Shown here: positions 14,910 to 14,997 of the stretch, piece after piece
How the letters are laid out: each line of letters starts with the position of its first letter
Position numbering within the stretch: the stretch's first letter is position 1
DNA from: an uncultured Bariatricus sp.
Lineage (GTDB): Bacteria > Bacillota > Clostridia > Lachnospirales > Lachnospiraceae
Length of the DNA stretch: 14,997 bases
Direction of reading: 5' to 3'
Assembly: GCA_934320645.1 (NCBI GenBank)
Contig: CAKRFP010000047.1
Span: 1 to 14,997, forward strand
The notes under the pieces: model-generated
What the model saw: the letters and a program-made list of their open reading frames with translations, nothing else
Databases searched by the model: none
What the model was told of the DNA's origin: nothing
Position numbers and translations under genes: made by a program

Positions 14910-14926
14910 TCTTCAGGCTCTCTTTT
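14899..14926 (+). terminator. Terminator of the azlCD-glnKL operon, overlapping the glnL stop
   Basis: Perfect 11-bp stem AGAGAGCCTGA (14899-14909) and TCAGGCTCTCT (14913-14923) with a 3-base loop, followed by TTT. The stem's left arm contains the glnL stop codon (14907-14909). The hairpin plus the short T run is the typical docking site of class C group II introns, and an intron-like sequence begins at 14930. Confidence 0.9.
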
Positions 14927-14929
14927 GAT

Positions 14930-14997
14930 GTGCGCCTAGCGGCGCACGTTTCTAACGGGTTAAAGTCCCAAATCCGCCCGGTAGTGGGAAGGATATA
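14930..14997 (+). mobile_element. 5' end of a group II intron (partial, runs off the right edge)
   Basis: The sequence begins with GTGCG, the conserved group II 5' splice-site motif. A hairpin GTGCGCC/GGCGCAC (14930-14936, 14941-14947) follows, then TTTCTAACGGGTTAAAGTCCC, whose GGG-N7-CCC element resembles the early domain I of bacterial introns with GGGTGAGAGTCCC. A further stem CCC/GGG lies near 14977-14988. Insertion just downstream of a Rho-independent terminator is the known preference of class C introns. Only 68 bases are visible. Domain V, the maturase gene and the 3' end would lie beyond the window. The call rests on motif memory and context rather than an alignment. Confidence 0.72.

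Overview
The window looks like a chromosomal segment of an anaerobic Clostridia species, most likely Lachnospiraceae. This is inferred from gene families and order (a separate AICAR transformylase plus PurO-type IMP cyclohydrolase, an AzlCD/GlnKL cluster, MscL with a zinc ribbon), moderate GC, strong AGGAGG-type ribosome binding sites and sigma-A promoters. No tRNA, rRNA or CRISPR array was seen, and no gene-free stretch exceeds 300 bases.

Positions 1-11489 are transcribed leftward (minus strand). At the extreme left is the first codon run of a gene that leaves the window. Next comes a set ending in glmM (cell-wall amino sugar synthesis), preceded by trpS, mscL and a heavy-metal/manganese-type permease. 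The permease has its own promoter, and the set ends in a terminator near 144-188. Upstream of it is a metal-export unit: a 72-residue HMA metallochaperone followed by a Zn/Cd/Pb-type P1B ATPase. This unit has a textbook promoter overlapped by a 12-2-12 ArsR/SmtB-type operator and a terminator at its end. Further upstream are a TetR-family regulator with its own promoter and terminator, a radical SAM protein of unknown substrate, and a MntP-like manganese exporter. The last leftward unit is purO-purH, which carries the final two steps of IMP synthesis as two separate proteins, closed by a strong hairpin terminator.

From 11710 to 14909 transcription runs rightward. azlC and azlD (branched-chain amino acid export) overlap and are followed after short gaps by a GlnK-type sensor kinase and a GlnL/YcbB-type response regulator that directly abut each other. 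The terminator hairpin of this operon contains the stop codon of the regulator gene. Seven bases after the hairpin begins a sequence with the hallmarks of the 5' end of a group II intron, running off the right edge.

The common theme of the left half is metal homeostasis: three separate exporters, a soluble metal-binding protein, a cysteine-rich MscL tail and a metal-type operator whose repressor is not in the window. The right half links amino acid export to a glutamine/nitrogen-type two-component system. Nothing here is an obviously unknown multi-gene system. The most notable items are the terminator-associated intron, the operator without a local repressor, the uncharacterised radical SAM protein beside mntP, and the azlCD-glnKL linkage.
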